The translations under genes and the position numbers were made by a program. A DNA stretch of 64,000 nucleotides from Marivirga tractuosa DSM 4126. Its GTDB lineage: Bacteria; Bacteroidota; Bacteroidia; Cytophagales; Cyclobacteriaceae. Each line of letters starts with the position of its first letter. The stretch's first letter is position 1. The notes below the pieces were generated by a model, which was not told the DNA's origin, searched no databases, and was given only the letters and a program-made list of their open reading frames with translations. Below, piece by piece: positions 47,404-56,155 of the stretch. The DNA lies in the NCBI RefSeq assembly GCF_000183425.1, contig NC_014759.1, positions 1,054,001 to 1,118,000 on the forward strand. Direction: 5' to 3'.

Positions 47404-47546
47404 ACAAGAAATGATGAGGATTAAATTATATATGTAGCTGAATAGTTACTTCAAAAGTTAAGAATTATTTCAACTCCAAATTGGTTTATAGGGCTAAACA
47501 CCTTATTTTAGGAAGATTATTTTATCATTCTATAAATATATTTGAA

Positions 47547-48632
47547 ATGAATTGGCTAAAGAAAATCGGTTATTTTAGTGCTTTTATAATTCCAGGTTTA
47601 ACAATTCTAGGGTTTTACTTGGGCGGAATAGCCAATTTAGCCACTTTGATATTTGTGTACGCCCTTATTCCAGCAATAGATGCTGCAGTTGGCAGAGATC
47701 ATAGTAATGTCCCGAAAGAAGCTGTAAAATCTGTTGCAAATGATTTCTATTATAGATTTATCACCTATTGCTGGACCTACTTTCAATTGGCTTTCTTAAT
47801 TTGGGCTGTTTGGGTAGCATCTACCACTACCTTGACAATCTTTGAATGGATTACATTTACCATTGCTGTTTCGCTTTCTACAGGCGGTATTGGTATTACT
47901 GTTGCGCATGAACTAGGTCATAAGAAATCCAAACTAGAGCGTTTTTACAGTAAAGCGCTACTCATGACCGTGAGCTATATGCATTTCTATATAGAGCATA
48001 ATAAAGGACATCATGTTCGAGTATCCACTCCAGAGGATCCTGCAACAAGTAGAGAAAATGAAAGCTTCTATGCTTTTTGGTGGAGATCGGTAACTAAAGG
48101 ATATTTAAGTGCCTGGGAAATAGAAAATAAGAGGCTAGAAAGAAAAGGCAAATCAAAGTTCTCGATTCATAATAACATGATCTGGTTTAGTCTGCTCCCC
48201 TTTATTTTTGCAAGTGGATTAGCATTAGGGGTCAGCCTACTAATTGGTCAAATCACATGGATTCCTTTGGCCTTTTTCTTTGCTCAAAGTATCCTTGCTT
48301 TCTCTCTCTTAGAAGCGGTTAACTATGTTGAACATTATGGCTTAAGAAGAAAGAAGATAGATGAAAACAGGTATGCACTAGTAGCACCGCATCATTCTTG
48401 GAATGCAAACCACATGATCAGCAACTTTTTCCTATTCCAATTACAGAGACACTCAGACCATCATTATAATGCCATAAAACGATATCAAGTATTAGATGAC
48501 TACGAAAATGCTCCCCAACTTCCAGCGGGATACCCAACTATGATTTTGTTAGCTCATATTCCACCTCTGTGGTTTAAGGTAATGAATCCGAAGCTTCAGC
48601 AATGGAATAATCTTAAATCAACTCATGTTTAA
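47547..48632 (+). CDS. alkB: AlkB-type membrane di-iron monooxygenase (alkane 1-monooxygenase family)
   Basis: 361 residues from the ATG at 47547 (MNWLKKIGYFSAFIIPG); a longer frame from 47481 adds a polar stretch not typical of the family. About six membrane helices. The histidine motifs that bind the di-iron centre are complete: HELGHKKSKLERF, HNKGHHVRVSTPEDPATS, NYVEHYGLRR and LQRHSDHHYNA. The family hydroxylates the terminal carbon of n-alkanes or related hydrophobic compounds using rubredoxin electrons; no rubredoxin gene is nearby. Ends 4 bases inside the convergent MFS gene. Confidence 0.92.
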   Translation: MNWLKKIGYFSAFIIPGLTILGFYLGGIANLATLIFVYALIPAIDAAVGRDHSNVPKEAVKSVANDFYYRFITYCWTYFQLAFLIWAVWVASTTTLTIFEWITFTIAVSLSTGGIGITVAHELGHKKSKLERFYSKALLMTVSYMHFYIEHNKGHHVRVSTPEDPATSRENESFYAFWWRSVTKGYLSAWEIENKRLERKGKSKFSIHNNMIWFSLLPFIFASGLALGVSLLIGQITWIPLAFFFAQSILAFSLLEAVNYVEHYGLRRKKIDENRYALVAPHHSWNANHMISNFFLFQLQRHSDHHYNAIKRYQVLDDYENAPQLPAGYPTMILLAHIPPLWFKVMNPKLQQWNNLKSTHV

Positions 48633-49786
48633 GAATTTGAATTACTTTTGATTCGAGTAGCCAAAATAGTAACACACAATGCCATCAGAGCTATAAAACT
48701 AAATGACGCTTGTAGATTTAACCATGCTGCCAAATAGCCAATTAAAGGCGGGCCTAAAAGAAAACCAAAAAAACCCATAGTTGAAACGGAAGCTAGTGCT
48801 ACACTTGAACTCATGGTTTTAGATTTCCCTGCCAAACTAAAAACTAAAGGGATTACGGAAGAAACCCCAGCCCCTATAATAAAAAATGCTATTAACGAAA
48901 TGATTCTGCCTGGGAAAAGAATTAGAATCAATAATCCAGAAAAATTTAATAAACCACTAAAGAAGACTACTTTCTTAACACCAAACTTTGTAGTAAAATA
49001 ATCTGCTACAAACCTTGTTCCCGCCATACTGACCATAAAAAAAGTATATGCTAAGCCTAGTATGTCCTTCGGAGCATTTACAATCTTTTTATAATAAACA
49101 CCACTCCAATCAAACATAGTGCCTTCACACATCATAGAGCAAAATGCTATTACACCGAGCAAGAGTAACGATTTATCTGGTATAACAAATATTGGTTTGT
49201 CATCTTCTTCATCAATATCTGACTTGATCAGGAATTTAAAGCTAATAATTGAGGCTAGAATGCTAGTAGCAAATATGATCGTATAATGATATTGCAATAC
49301 TATCTCATTTCCAATCATAAAAGCACCTATTATGGCACCGAAAAATCCGGCTAAACTCCACATTCCGTGAAAACTAGCCATTATATTCTTTTTATATTCT
49401 TTCTCCAGACTCACGGCTTGTGTATTGATCGCAATATTTACCATATTGCCCATTAGTCCAAAAAGAAATAGCACTAAACCTAGTAGGTAAATACTTTCAG
49501 AAATAGAAATGGCAACTAAAGAGATTAAATAAAGAACAATAGATAGTCTGGTAACTGAAAAGCTATTCCATTTAGCTACTAAAACTCCTGCAATAGGTAA
49601 GGAGATAAAAGAACCAATTGGCAGCATTAAAAGTAAAGTTCCCAGTTCAGCTTCTGATAGTGAAAATTTTTCTTGAATGCTTGGAATTCTTGATGCCCAA
49701 CTAGCGAAAGTTAGACCATAACAGAAAAAAATTGTACTAATTGCCCATCTAGCTTTAATGAGGGGGCTTTTAAAAGGTTGAGTCAT
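48629..49786 (-). CDS. MFS transporter, YbjJ-like
   Basis: 385 residues with about twelve membrane helices. The opening ARWAISTIFFCYGLTFASWA followed by SRIPSIQEKFSLSEAELGTL is typical of the YbjJ/FucP-like branch of the major facilitator superfamily. The substrate is unknown; relatives are often listed as sugar permease-like or efflux proteins. ATG start at 49786. Converges with the AlkB-like gene with a 4-base overlap. Confidence 0.87.
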   Translation of the reverse strand: MTQPFKSPLIKARWAISTIFFCYGLTFASWASRIPSIQEKFSLSEAELGTLLLMLPIGSFISLPIAGVLVAKWNSFSVTRLSIVLYLISLVAISISESIYLLGLVLFLFGLMGNMVNIAINTQAVSLEKEYKKNIMASFHGMWSLAGFFGAIIGAFMIGNEIVLQYHYTIIFATSILASIISFKFLIKSDIDEEDDKPIFVIPDKSLLLLGVIAFCSMMCEGTMFDWSGVYYKKIVNAPKDILGLAYTFFMVSMAGTRFVADYFTTKFGVKKVVFFSGLLNFSGLLILILFPGRIISLIAFFIIGAGVSSVIPLVFSLAGKSKTMSSSVALASVSTMGFFGFLLGPPLIGYLAAWLNLQASFSFIALMALCVTILATRIKSNSNS

Positions 49787-49830
49787 TCGAAAAAATTAAT
49801 AAAAATCGCATATATTAAGGTAGATAGCGA

Positions 49831-50046
49831 CTAATAATACCATTTTGAACGACCTCTTCTTAACATTTTTCGTACATCACGTATAAATGCTAAGGCCAAG
49901 TACAGTAAAATTGGAGACCCAAAAGTTAAAAACGAAGAATAAATAAAAAATATACGAATATGAGAAGTAGGTATATCCATCATTTCACCCAGTCGAGTAC
50001 AGACGCCAAAAGCTTGATTTTCGATGAATTGTTGAACTTTTTTCAT
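49831..50046 (-). CDS. PspC-domain protein
   Basis: 71 residues from the ATG at 50046 (MKKVQQFIENQAFGVCTRLG); the upstream ATG at 50178 adds residues unlike the family. The PspC core, FGVCTRLGEMMDIPTSHIRI followed by a membrane helix (FIYSSFLTFGSPILLYLALA) and a basic tail, is present. PspC is a small inner-membrane component of phage-shock-type envelope stress responses. Divergent from the OmpA/TPR lipoprotein gene. Confidence 0.88.
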   Translation of the reverse strand: MKKVQQFIENQAFGVCTRLGEMMDIPTSHIRIFFIYSSFLTFGSPILLYLALAFIRDVRKMLRRGRSKWYY

Positions 50047-50133
50047 AATATCCCTTAAATTTAAACAAATAAGGCAAAAGCCTCGTTGATAATTCGATAA
50101 ATTTAGAATTCTTTTCTTAAATTTACTAAATAC

Positions 50134-50165
50134 ATTGGAATAGTTCCAATATAAATATAATTTCG
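50134..50165 (+). promoter_or_regulatory. Promoter with overlapping inverted repeat for the OmpA/TPR gene
   Basis: TTG at 50135-50137, 20 bases, then TAATTTCG at 50158-50165: one mismatch to the Bacteroidota -7 box and a spacer one base long. The -33 box lies inside attggaa-tag-ttccaat, a perfect 7-bp inverted repeat (50134-50150) that could be an operator. Confidence 0.45.
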
Positions 50166-50191
50166 CATTAACTTCCAAACATAATCAAATA

Positions 50192-51997
50192 ATGAATCAA
50201 ATGAGACAATTATTTTACGCAGCTGTTCTTTTAGGAACAATGACTTTTTCAGGTTGTGCATTAAACAAGATGATGCAAGCCGCAGAAGAGCAAGCTATCG
50301 ATGTAACTCCAAATCCTCTTGAGCTTCATGGCGAAGAGGTAGCATTTACGGTAGATTTTCAATTACCTTCAAAAATGCTTAAAGATGGAATCACTTATAC
50401 AGTAAATCCTTATTATGTCTATGGCGATAAAGAAATTGCTCTAGATGCAGTCGACTTTAAGAAAGCCGATTATCCTAATAGTGATACTGAGCCTGTAAGA
50501 ACTAGCCAAGAATTTTCATTTAATTATGAAGATGATATGAATGTGAATGGCGAGTTAGTTATGCAAGGAACTGCAACTATTGAAAAAAACGGTAAATCTG
50601 CATCAACTGATAGAAAAACTTATGCAACAGGTATCATAAGTACTTCTCAGATGGTTATGCCTTCTTATCACGCTGCATATGCTGATCATGGCTATAACAA
50701 CAAAGAGGAGTTAATTCCAACTAATGTAAACTTCTATTTTGACCAAGGTAGATCAGTACTGAAGTCTTCTGAACTTAGAAGTGACAGAGGTCAGAAATTC
50801 AATGCATTTATTGCTGACAAAAACGTAACTAGAACTGTTACGATTACTGGTACTCACTCACCAGAAGGTCCAGAAAGAATTAACAGCAATTTATCTGAGG
50901 ATAGAGCAAAAGCTATTGAAAACTACTACAAAAGACAAATGAGACGTTATGACTACAAAGGAATGGCGGATTCAATTAAATTTATCTTGAAGCCAGTAGT
51001 TGAAGATTGGACTGATTTCAAAAAAGCTTTAGCTGAATATGACGGTATTACTGATGCTCAGAAAAGCGAATACACTAGTATAGTTAACGGGTCTGGAAGC
51101 TTCGAAGAAAAAGAAGATAGATTACAAAAATTATCTACTTACAAAAAAGTATTCAAAGATATCTATCCTGACTTGAGAGCTGCTAAAACAGAAGTTTTAA
51201 CAGTAAAAGAAAAGAAATCAGATGCTGAAATCTCTGTTTTAGCGAAGCAAGTTGCTGCTGAAGAAGTTTCTGCTGATACTTTATCATTAGAAGAATTGAT
51301 GTATGCTGCAAGCATGACACCTTCTTTGGAAGAAAAAGCAAATCTTCTGAAAGCTGCTACGAAGAAAAATGATGATAGCCCAGTCGCTCATAATAACTAT
51401 GGAGCTGTTCATTTAGAACTAGCAATGGACGCTGAAGGTAACGAAATGACTACATTAGTTGAACAAGCTATCACTCAGTTTGAAATTTCTAATAAGAAAT
51501 CTGAAAATGCTGAAGCTTATGCAAACCTAGCAACTGCTTATACTATGCAAGGCAACTACGAGAAAGCTTATGATGCTGCAACAAAAGCAAATGAAATGAC
51601 TTTGAGTAGTGAAAATGAAAGAGGTTTAATGGGCGTTAAAGGTGCTTTAGAAATCATGATGGGTGATTACAGCGAAGCTTCAACTTCACTGAAAAACACT
51701 TCTGATTCTGAAGTAAACATGTTCAACAAAGGCTTAGGATTGTTGCTTCAAGGAAGTTATGAAAACGCAGTAAGCACGTTCGAAGAAGTTGCTGGTAAAA
51801 CTTCAGGTAAAGGTGTTCATGCAAAAGCTCATTACTTAGCAGCTGTTGCAAGCGCAAGATTAGGAAAAGAAGGTGATGTAATCAGCCACCTAAAAGATGC
51901 TGTTGCAGCTGATGCGGATTTAAAATCTAAAGCATTATCTGATCTTGAATTTTCTAACTATTCAGCAAACGAAAATTTTAGAAACGCATTGAAGTAA
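50192..51997 (+). CDS. Lipoprotein with OmpA-like middle domain and C-terminal TPR repeats
   Basis: 601 residues. The N-terminus MRQLFYAAVLLGTMTFSGC ends in a lipobox. Residues about 30-160 are beta-rich. About 180-270 resembles an OmpA C-terminal peptidoglycan-binding domain (VNFYFDQGRSVL ... ITGTHSPEGPERINSNLSED ... RAKAIENYY). The last 220 residues form TPR units (AEAYANLATAYTMQGNYEKA; NKGLGLLLQGSYENAVSTFE). Likely anchored to the outer membrane and contacting peptidoglycan as an assembly scaffold. The gene uses well-preferred codons and ends in a strong terminator, suggesting abundant expression. Confidence 0.82.
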   Translation: MNQMRQLFYAAVLLGTMTFSGCALNKMMQAAEEQAIDVTPNPLELHGEEVAFTVDFQLPSKMLKDGITYTVNPYYVYGDKEIALDAVDFKKADYPNSDTEPVRTSQEFSFNYEDDMNVNGELVMQGTATIEKNGKSASTDRKTYATGIISTSQMVMPSYHAAYADHGYNNKEELIPTNVNFYFDQGRSVLKSSELRSDRGQKFNAFIADKNVTRTVTITGTHSPEGPERINSNLSEDRAKAIENYYKRQMRRYDYKGMADSIKFILKPVVEDWTDFKKALAEYDGITDAQKSEYTSIVNGSGSFEEKEDRLQKLSTYKKVFKDIYPDLRAAKTEVLTVKEKKSDAEISVLAKQVAAEEVSADTLSLEELMYAASMTPSLEEKANLLKAATKKNDDSPVAHNNYGAVHLELAMDAEGNEMTTLVEQAITQFEISNKKSENAEAYANLATAYTMQGNYEKAYDAATKANEMTLSSENERGLMGVKGALEIMMGDYSEASTSLKNTSDSEVNMFNKGLGLLLQGSYENAVSTFEEVAGKTSGKGVHAKAHYLAAVASARLGKEGDVISHLKDAVAADADLKSKALSDLEFSNYSANENFRNALK

Positions 51998-52017
51998 GAT
52001 TTAAAGCAATACTATTG

Positions 52018-52050
52018 AAAAGCATCTGCCTATTGGCGGATGCTTTTTTT
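52018..52050 (+). terminator. Intrinsic terminator of the OmpA/TPR gene
   Basis: aaaagcatctgcc-tatt-ggcggatgctttt (one T-G pair) followed by a long T-run. 20 bases after the stop. Confidence 0.92.
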
Positions 52051-52112
52051 TTGCTCAATTTTGATTTATTTCTTTTTAAACCTTCTGATCTTAATAAAAG
52101 TTAAGGAACTAT

Positions 52113-52120
52113 TAAGTTTG
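52113..52120 (+). promoter_or_regulatory. Possible -7 box of pdhB promoter
   Basis: TAAGTTTG matches TAnnTTTG exactly, 55 bases before the pdhB ATG. No good TTG box lies 19 bases upstream, so this is only a partial match. Confidence 0.3.
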
Positions 52121-52175
52121 AGTTGGTAATTGAATGTTGAATAACTATTTTTACCCTGTAAAATTTTCAAGATAG

Positions 52176-53156
52176 ATGAGAGAAATTCAGTTTAGAGAAG
52201 CACTAAATGAAGCAATGTCCGAAGAGATGAGACGTGATGAAAACGTTTTCATCATGGGTGAGGAAGTTGCAGAATATAATGGTGCATATAAAGTAACCCA
52301 AGGAATGTTAGATGAATTCGGTCCTAAGAGAGTAATTGATACTCCTATTACCGAATTAGGATTCTCTGGAATTGGTGTGGGTGCTGCAATGAATGGAACC
52401 CGACCAATAATAGAATTCATGACCTTCAATTTTTCATTGGTGGCTATTGATCAAGTAATTAATTCAGCTGCTAAAATGATGAACATGTCCGGTGGACAAT
52501 TTAACGTTCCTATCGTGTTTAGAGGTGCTACAGGTAATGCTGGTCAACTGGCTTCACAACATTCTCAAAACTTTGAAAACTGGTATGCAAATACTCCAGG
52601 ACTAAAAGTTGTAGTTCCTTCTAACCCTTATGATGCAAAAGGATTATTGAAATCAGCCATAAGGGATAATGATCCTGTAATTTTCATGGAGTCGGAATTA
52701 ATGTATGGAGATAAAGGAGAAGTTCCAGAATCAGAATATCTTGAGCCAATAGGCAAAGCTAAAATCACAAAAGAAGGAAGTGATGCAACCTTGGTTTCAT
52801 TTGGTAAAATGATGAAAGTTGCACATGCAGCAGCCGAAGAAATGGAAAAGGAAGGGTATTCAATAGAAGTAATTGATTTGAGAACAGTTAGACCAATAGA
52901 TTATGCTACTATTTTTGAATCAGTAAAGAAAACAAATAGATGCGTCCTAGTAGAAGAAGCCTGGCCACTAGCTTCCATTTCTGGTGATTTAGCATTTAAT
53001 ATTCAGAAAACAGTTTTCGACTTTTTAGATGCTCCAATTTTAAGAGTTAATAGTTTAGATGTTCCCGTTTCTTATGCTCCTACCCTGTTGGAAGCTGTTC
53101 TACCCAATAAGGAAAGAACAGTTAAAGCATTAAGAAAAGTAATGTATTTAGATTAA
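52176..53156 (+). CDS. pdhB: Pyruvate dehydrogenase E1 component, beta subunit
   Basis: 326 residues, the usual length of the separate E1-beta chain. It binds thiamine diphosphate with the alpha chain and decarboxylates pyruvate for acetyl-CoA synthesis. Recognisable segments are MGEEVAEYNGAYKVTQGMLD, DTPITELGFSGIGVGAAMNG, RGATGNAGQLASQHSQNFE (the His loop) and VLVEEAWPLASISGDLAF. The E1-alpha and E2 genes are not in the window, so the complex is not encoded as one operon here. A strong terminator follows. Confidence 0.94.
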   Translation: MREIQFREALNEAMSEEMRRDENVFIMGEEVAEYNGAYKVTQGMLDEFGPKRVIDTPITELGFSGIGVGAAMNGTRPIIEFMTFNFSLVAIDQVINSAAKMMNMSGGQFNVPIVFRGATGNAGQLASQHSQNFENWYANTPGLKVVVPSNPYDAKGLLKSAIRDNDPVIFMESELMYGDKGEVPESEYLEPIGKAKITKEGSDATLVSFGKMMKVAHAAAEEMEKEGYSIEVIDLRTVRPIDYATIFESVKKTNRCVLVEEAWPLASISGDLAFNIQKTVFDFLDAPILRVNSLDVPVSYAPTLLEAVLPNKERTVKALRKVMYLD

Positions 53157-53177
53157 GAAACAATCTCAGCAATAACA

Positions 53178-53215
53178 AAAAAGGCTAATTTTTAATCAGG
53201 ATTAGCCTTTTTTGT
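53178..53215 (+). terminator. Intrinsic terminator of pdhB
   Basis: aaaaaggctaat / attagccttttt, a 12-bp stem with an 11-base loop, followed by ttgttt. 21 bases past the pdhB stop. Confidence 0.9.
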
Positions 53216-53250
53216 TTCCAGCAAACCCAATTTTCTTACCACATCTTTGA

Positions 53251-53345
53251 TGTTGACACCATGGTCCGCGGCACACCGACCATCACTCCTGAAACAGCTA
53301 TCTTTTCCGCTTTCGGTCGTTGTTCCACTGACTGGGGATACAGGA
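53251..53345. other. GC-rich non-coding patch of unknown nature
   Basis: Between pdhB and the sigma-factor gene lies a block much richer in G+C than its surroundings (catggtccgcggcacaccga). It contains a small inverted repeat atggtc / gaccat (53261-53266 and 53278-53283). On the minus strand one frame is open for about 50 codons but has no start codon, so no gene is called. It could be a small RNA or a remnant of foreign sequence. Confidence 0.35.
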
Positions 53346-53449
53346 TGTTATTATATTTTCAATAAATATTAGAATAAATAACTAACTTATTTTAATTCAT
53401 CATGCAACTACTCAAGAATTCCTGAGTCTTTGATATAGATTTAAGAAGA

Positions 53450-54031
53450 TTGGAAAAGAATAGTATATACATTCATCAGGATTTGATAATCAGCTGTAAA
53501 AATGGCGACCAGAGAGCTTATAAGCAATTATATATGCTTTATGCGAAATCAATGTTCAATATTGCTTTGAGAATCATAAAAAATAAAGACGAAGCAGAGG
53601 ATATTACACAAGAAGCCTTTATTAAAGCTTATTACAAAATCAATCAATTCGATTTTCAGGCAACATTTGGCGCTTGGTTGAAAAAAATAGTGATTAACCA
53701 AGCATTGGATTTCTTAAGAAAAGAAAACAAATGGGAAATGGATGTACTAGGAGATGAAAATACCCCAGAAGAAGACGAAATAGATTGGGAAGATATTGAT
53801 TTGAGAGTTGACATAATTAAAAAAGCAATTCATAATCTTCCATCAGGATTTAGAACAGTGGCCAGTTTGTATTTATTTGAAGGATATGAACATCAAGAGA
53901 TTGCAGAAATTCTCTCAATTTCAGAAAATACTTCTAAATCTCAATTTCACAGAGCCAAAAAGAAAATAAAAGAATTCATAAAGCATTATGAGGAAGGTAA
54001 CAGACAAATTGGAGCAATTTATCAAGGATAA
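53450..54031 (+). CDS. ECF-type RNA polymerase sigma factor
   Basis: 193 residues from TTG at 53450 (no ATG upstream in frame that fits). Region 2 runs from AYKQLYMLYAKSMFNIALRI through KDEAEDITQEAFIKAY (-10 recognition and core binding). Region 4 is LPSGFRTVASLYLFEGYEHQ followed by EIAEILSISENTSKSQFHRA (a helix-turn-helix for the -35 element). Overlaps the anti-sigma-like gene by 44 bases, typical of a sigma/anti-sigma pair; the operon's third gene, an envelope adhesin-like protein, may be a target or co-regulated partner. Confidence 0.93.
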   Translation: MEKNSIYIHQDLIISCKNGDQRAYKQLYMLYAKSMFNIALRIIKNKDEAEDITQEAFIKAYYKINQFDFQATFGAWLKKIVINQALDFLRKENKWEMDVLGDENTPEEDEIDWEDIDLRVDIIKKAIHNLPSGFRTVASLYLFEGYEHQEIAEILSISENTSKSQFHRAKKKIKEFIKHYEEGNRQIGAIYQG

Positions 54032-54539
54032 TAGAAACGATTTTGATTCAGGATTCAATCCAGAGAACAGCTGGAGCAAAATAGAATCAAAAATATCTAC
54101 GAAAAAAAGCAATAGCCGCTCCATATGGATGATGGCTGCATCAATCGTGCTTATACTTTCATTAGCATGGTTGATTTATGATAGAGCACAATTAACTGAC
54201 AAAATCAATGAACTAGAGAGCCTATCAGTTAATAATAAGCCTTATTCAGAAATCGAATCCTATTACCAGCAAAATATCGAAGAAAAGACTATACTGGTCA
54301 ACCATATTTCGGCAGAAAAAAATATAGAAGTAAATACGGATTTAAAATCCCTAAATAAAAAATATGAGGAATTAAAAGCTAAAGTGAAAAAACAAGGCGG
54401 GCATCCGCAGCTAGTGAATGCCATGATTCAGAATTTACAAACGCAAATCGAAGTCCTCGAACAACAACTGAGCATCTTGCAAGATATACAGGAATATAGT
54501 CAAAACGATAAAAATGAAAACAATGAAATATCTATCTAA
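53988..54539 (+). CDS. Putative anti-sigma factor, single-pass membrane protein
   Basis: 183 residues. The cytoplasmic N-terminus (about 45 residues) contains FNPENSWSKIESKI, followed by one membrane helix (about 46-63, IWMMAASIVLILSLAWLIY) and a periplasmic coiled coil (KYEELKAKVKKQ; NLQTQIEVLEQQLSILQDIQ). No zinc-binding anti-sigma motif is visible. Its role is inferred from a 44-base overlap with the ECF sigma gene and from topology. Overlaps the next gene by 26 bases. Confidence 0.7.
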   Translation: MRKVTDKLEQFIKDNRNDFDSGFNPENSWSKIESKISTKKSNSRSIWMMAASIVLILSLAWLIYDRAQLTDKINELESLSVNNKPYSEIESYYQQNIEEKTILVNHISAEKNIEVNTDLKSLNKKYEELKAKVKKQGGHPQLVNAMIQNLQTQIEVLEQQLSILQDIQEYSQNDKNENNEISI

Positions 54540-55584
54540 AATAATAATTGCTGTATGTTTATTCTACAGCCAGATTTCATATGCCCAAAATGCACAATAT
54601 GAAATTTTGAATAAGTCATTCTCGCCAGCTAGTAAATCTACTGAGTTGGAAATTTCAAATAACTTCGGAAATATAACCGTGGCAACTTGGGATAAAAACA
54701 CAATAGCAGTGAAAATTTCTCTTGATGTGGAAGGCTATGATGAACAAGAATCCAAAAAAATCTTGGATAAGATTGATTTGAAAACGAATGAAACGTCAAG
54801 CACTATTTCAATAAAAACGAATCTGAAATCGCATAACTCTTCCTCATTTCGTAAAAAATCATTCAAAATAAATTACGAAATAAATCTGCCCGATGGTCAT
54901 CCATTAAACTTGAACAATGAGTTTGGAAATATATTCATGACTGATTATTCGGGAAAAACGAATATTAACCTAGAGTATGGTAATTTAACAGCTGGCACTT
55001 TAGGTGAATTATACTTAAAGCATGAGTTTGGAAAAGGTGAAATTGAAAGCATTACAAAAGGTATTTTTGAAATGGAATATGTTGATGCATTTTCTTTAAC
55101 AGATGCTAAAGAATTAGAACTAACGGCAGAGTTTTCAAAATTTGAAATTGAAAATATTAAAACTATCAGTTTTGATATAGAATATGGAAAACTACTAATT
55201 GGTACTGTGTCTAACTATAATGGAATATCAGAATTCACTGAAATCACAATCGATAAATTGTATGATAATTTCAAATTGGATGCTGAATATGCAAGTGGAA
55301 CAATTGAAATAAAATCTATCAGCAAGGATATCCAGTCATTCGAGCTTGATACTGAATTTTCTAAAGCTGAAATTAAAATTGAGGAAGGTGCTAACCTAGG
55401 GTTTGATACTAAACACTCATTTGGGAAATTAAAAACAGAAGGCGCCAGCTTTAATTTTAGCAAGAAAATCAAGGACATGTCTGATGAAGAATACACTGGC
55501 ACCATTGGAGATCAACCCAACAATATAAAAACCATCCTGAAGATCAGGACAAATTATGGCGGATGCACCATCATTGCAGATTAA
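54514..55584 (+). CDS. Exported DUF4097-like adhesin protein
   Basis: 356 residues with a signal peptide (YLSKIIIAVCLFYSQISYAQ; ATG at 54514). The rest is a series of short beta-helix-like repeats around EISNNFGNITVATWDKN, LNNEFGNIFMTDYSGK, LEYGNLTAGTL and IEYGKLLIGTV, as in DUF4097 / auto-transporter head domains. Probably periplasmic or outer-membrane-facing. Member of the sigma/anti-sigma operon by a 26-base overlap, so likely expressed with the sigma factor as part of an envelope response. Confidence 0.78.
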   Translation: MKTMKYLSKIIIAVCLFYSQISYAQNAQYEILNKSFSPASKSTELEISNNFGNITVATWDKNTIAVKISLDVEGYDEQESKKILDKIDLKTNETSSTISIKTNLKSHNSSSFRKKSFKINYEINLPDGHPLNLNNEFGNIFMTDYSGKTNINLEYGNLTAGTLGELYLKHEFGKGEIESITKGIFEMEYVDAFSLTDAKELELTAEFSKFEIENIKTISFDIEYGKLLIGTVSNYNGISEFTEITIDKLYDNFKLDAEYASGTIEIKSISKDIQSFELDTEFSKAEIKIEEGANLGFDTKHSFGKLKTEGASFNFSKKIKDMSDEEYTGTIGDQPNNIKTILKIRTNYGGCTIIAD

Positions 55585-55589
55585 TAAAA

Positions 55590-55622
55590 AAAGGCTGTTT
55601 CAAATGAATTGAAACAGCCTTT
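55590..55622. terminator. Bidirectional intrinsic terminator
   Basis: aaaggctgtttcaa-atgaa-ttgaaacagccttt, a 14-bp perfect stem, lies between convergent genes ending at 55584 and 55646. A-rich 5' flank and T-rich reading on the minus strand suit both directions. Confidence 0.9.
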
Positions 55623-55645
55623 AAAAACTTTACGCTAAGTTTCTA

Positions 55646-56044
55646 TTAAGAATCTTTTGGTAAGACATTGGTAGTAATTCTAATACTTCTTTCTTCTCCT
55701 ATATTTGAGACAATTCGAATAACTTTATTTTGCCTTCCCATTTTGCCTCTACTATTAAATTTTACAGTTATTTCACCAGTCGCTCCTGGAGCTATAGCTT
55801 CCCCTTTCGGATAACTTGGAGCTGTACAACCACAAGTGGTTTTTACATTTGAAATTATTAAAGGTTGCTTTCCGGTATTTTCAAACTTAAAAACATGTTC
55901 TACCACATCCCCTTGGGTAATATCACCAAAGTCGTGGTTTTTTTCTTCAAATGTGATTTCAGGACCATTAGTGCTTTCTGTACTTTGTGCTAATGCAGTA
56001 CCTAGGATAAAAAACGATGCGAAAAATAATATTGCCTTTTTCAT
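55646..56044 (-). CDS. DUF1573 periplasmic protein
   Basis: 132 residues with a signal peptide (MKKAILFFASFFILGTALAQ). The DUF1573 Ig-like fold is clear: FGDITQGDVVEHVFKFENTG, KTTCGCTAPSYPKGEAIAPG and GEITVKFNSRGKMGRQNK. Two close Cys residues (CGC) are typical. The function of this Bacteroidota-rich family is unknown. Stands alone with a convergent terminator. Confidence 0.9.
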   Translation of the reverse strand: MKKAILFFASFFILGTALAQSTESTNGPEITFEEKNHDFGDITQGDVVEHVFKFENTGKQPLIISNVKTTCGCTAPSYPKGEAIAPGATGEITVKFNSRGKMGRQNKVIRIVSNIGEERSIRITTNVLPKDS

Positions 56045-56155
56045 AATTGAAATATTTGTTTTAAACGATGAGTAAAGTTACGAAAATTCAAGAAAAATTA
56101 TACCATAAATCCTATTAAGAAATGAAAAAGTGACTCAGTTTAGTTAAAACGCATG

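Noticed and set aside
47481..47546. Longer N-terminus for the AlkB-like protein
   Set aside because: Adds 22 residues unlike the family; the ATG at 47547 gives the expected N-terminus before the first membrane helix.
53217..53345. Minus-strand frame of about 50 codons in the GC-rich patch
   Set aside because: No ATG, GTG or TTG start at its 5' end and no recognisable domain; left as a non-coding feature.
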